The notes beneath the pieces were generated by a model. That model did no database searches. It saw nothing but the letters and a program-made list of their open reading frames with translations, and was not told the origin of the DNA. 64,000 nucleotides of DNA from Streptomyces toxytricini (GTDB lineage: Bacteria > Actinomycetota > Actinomycetes > Streptomycetales > Streptomycetaceae), in contig NZ_BMTY01000005.1 of assembly GCF_014649915.1 (NCBI RefSeq), positions 1 through 64,000 of the forward strand, written 5' to 3'. Shown one piece after another: positions 62,716 through 64,000 of this stretch; position 1 is the first letter of the stretch; every line of letters begins with the position of its first letter. The position numbers and the translations under genes are program-made.

Positions 62716-64000
62716 TCACTCCCCCGCGCGGGTTGTCCGGTGGGCGGGTGTGCTGCCGGTCCGGCGCCACGGCTTCTCGTACGTGCCGCCGCACACTCGG
62801 CACCGGCACCGGAAGAGGGTGGCAGCGGGGTCCATCTGATCGCTGGGCTCGGCGGGGTACTCGGCGTTCCGGATTCTCGCGACGAGCTGCGGTGCAGTGC
62901 AGATGCAGGTGTGCGCGTTCGACACGATGCGCCGGGGGGATCCGGCGGGGCCGGAGGGCGGGGCGTCGACGAAGTCGGTCCGGTAGCCGTCGATCGGCTT
63001 GTGTTTCGTGCGCTTCGTCGCCTTCTCGAAGCGCCGTTGGCTGGTCTGGCTGGGAAAGATCAGGAGGAGGCCGGCCAGGAGCCGGAAGGCGTGGCCCCGT
63101 ACCCGCCCGGGGTCGGGGTCGAAGACGGCGGCGGTGACGCCGTTCTCGTCGACGAGGGGTACGCCGCCGGCGTAGCGGGGGTCGCCGGTGCTGAAACCCA
63201 CGGTCGCCGTGACGCCGCGCTCGTCGGCGAGTTTGGCCAGTGCCAGGTCGATGCCGGGGCGGAAGCGGATGGCAATCTCCCGCAGTCTGCCGGTCCGGGC
63301 GGCGCGGGCGGCTCGTTCGGCAGTGGTCGCTTCGTCCACAGCCTTCGCGCGGGAGATGGCGTTCTGGGCGCGGATCTCCTCCCGCTTCCTCTCCTGGGCT
63401 GCCCGTAGCGCGGCCATGCGGGTCTCGTACGCGCGCTGTCGGCGCTCCTCCTCGACGAGGTGGGTGTCCTCGGCGGAGACGTACTGCGGTGCAGTCCACA
63501 CCGTGGGGAGAGGCCGCTGGGGGTACTGCGTCGGGGTTCGCGGGGTGTGCGGGACGATCCGCTGGGTGAACGCCCAAGTGAGGAACTGGATGAGGGAGGC
63601 GGGCACTGGCTTCCAGCTGCGGCTCTCGAACTTCATCAGGCCTTCGGCGACGGCCAGGTGCCCGGCTGCCTCGGACCGTTCCAGGCGGACGGAGGGGACG
63701 ATGCCGAGCCAGGGAGGGCGGGGCCGGTCGCTGAACCAGATCGAGGTGACGCCGTCGGCACGCATCCTGTCGGTGCGGGCAGTGATGTCGACGCCGGTGA
63801 TCGGCGCGAGCTGGGCTTCCAGGGCGGTCGCCCAGTTCCCGGCGGGATCGGTGGCCAGGACGTCGGCCCGCCAGGTGCCTTCGGGGCCGGGGACTTCGAG
63901 TTCGGCGTGGGCGCCGGCGTCCCGCGCCGCGTTCGCCAGCTCCAGCTTCAGCAGGTGGTGGGCGACGGACTCCAGGCCGAGCGCGCACGTGGGGGCTCCG
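62716..64000 (-). CDS. CoiA-like competence protein, partial (5' end outside the window)
   Basis: At least 428 residues; the frame is open to the window edge. The N-terminal visible part has ESVAHHLLKLELANAARDAG, GAHAELEVPGPEGTWRADVL and WATALEAQLAPITGVDITAR. This matches the nuclease-like domain of CoiA, with the D-ExQ pattern. A charged coiled stretch (about 160-205 of the visible part: RRQRAYETRMAALRAAQERK) and a C-terminal CRCRVCGGTYEKPW zinc-type motif follow. CoiA takes part in DNA uptake in other bacteria; in streptomycetes its role is unclear. Confidence 0.75.
   Translation of the reverse strand, partial: GAPTCALGLESVAHHLLKLELANAARDAGAHAELEVPGPEGTWRADVLATDPAGNWATALEAQLAPITGVDITARTDRMRADGVTSIWFSDRPRPPWLGIVPSVRLERSEAAGHLAVAEGLMKFESRSWKPVPASLIQFLTWAFTQRIVPHTPRTPTQYPQRPLPTVWTAPQYVSAEDTHLVEEERRQRAYETRMAALRAAQERKREEIRAQNAISRAKAVDEATTAERAARAARTGRLREIAIRFRPGIDLALAKLADERGVTATVGFSTGDPRYAGGVPLVDENGVTAAVFDPDPGRVRGHAFRLLAGLLLIFPSQTSQRRFEKATKRTKHKPIDGYRTDFVDAPPSGPAGSPRRIVSNAHTCICTAPQLVARIRNAEYPAEPSDQMDPAATLFRCRCRVCGGTYEKPWRRTGSTPAHRTTRAGE

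Overview
This window is very high in G+C, with strong third-position GC, many GTG and TTG starts and long antisense open frames. Its gene set (RDD, DUF1206, GPP34, DUF4259, GlxA, a MEDS-type anti-sigma pair, LAL regulator, PucR/GAF regulator, CoiA-like) is typical of Streptomyces or a close relative. Bases 1-300 are a run of short-loop palindromes that opens with the archetypal streptomycete telomere motif CCCGCGGAGCGGG. The window therefore appears to start at the physical end of a linear replicon (a chromosome arm or a large linear plasmid) and to run inward for 64 kb.

Layout. 0-3 kb: telomere, a ricin-type ribosome-inactivating protein gene as the outermost gene, an RDD membrane protein and a small secreted Thr/Lys-rich protein. 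3-15 kb: a subtelomeric patchwork of gene remnants and transposases (one intact ISL3 gene, one IS5 gene with a likely -1 frameshift, and IS5 and IS481 remnants). Among these lie a TetR/SRPBCC pair with a palindromic operator, a TmrB-like ATP-binding protein, DUF4259, a serine beta-lactamase-fold hydrolase and GPP34. 15-22 kb: hypotheticals, a three-gene unit (exo/endonuclease-phosphatase, CseB-like response regulator, CseC-like kinase) and a DUF11 repeat protein.

22.7-31 kb: a tight, translationally coupled cluster of multidomain enzymes: double NUDIX, NUDIX-phosphotransferase fusion, methyltransferase-NUDIX-methyltransferase fusion (FxLD-system type), phosphotransferase, GT2 glycosyltransferase and PIG-L deacetylase. 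It contains one in-frame chimera and ends in truncated genes. It looks like a small-molecule or carbohydrate modification pathway; no product can be assigned.

31-37 kb: a coupled MEDS-HATPase / MEDS-STAS regulator pair, a CBS protein, DUF1206, and a 3-hydroxybutyrate-dehydrogenase-like SDR. 37.6-41.6 kb: a large CHAT protease-like/STAND NTPase/TPR protein overlapping a small partner gene, a candidate conflict or cell-death module. It sits between the SDR and an MHS-family transporter with a GAF/PucR regulator. The SDR and the transporter share an upstream CTGTGGTGG element, so they may form one catabolic module split by the insertion.

45.8-64 kb: an orphan RelE-like small protein, a PLD-family enzyme, and a LysR regulator divergent from a beta-propeller gene. 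After these come same-strand metabolic genes (GlxA regulator, MBL hydrolase, isochorismatase-like hydrolase, DoxX, Dps, chloroperoxidase-like hydrolase, HSL-type esterase, YtcJ-like amidohydrolase, YaaH-like transporter). They face an AraC regulator and a 902-residue LuxR-type (LAL) regulator, and the window ends in a partial CoiA-like gene. No tRNA, rRNA or CRISPR array was seen, and no telomere-maintenance gene (tpg/tap) was recognised. All functional calls rest on recognised motifs read by eye, without database searches.
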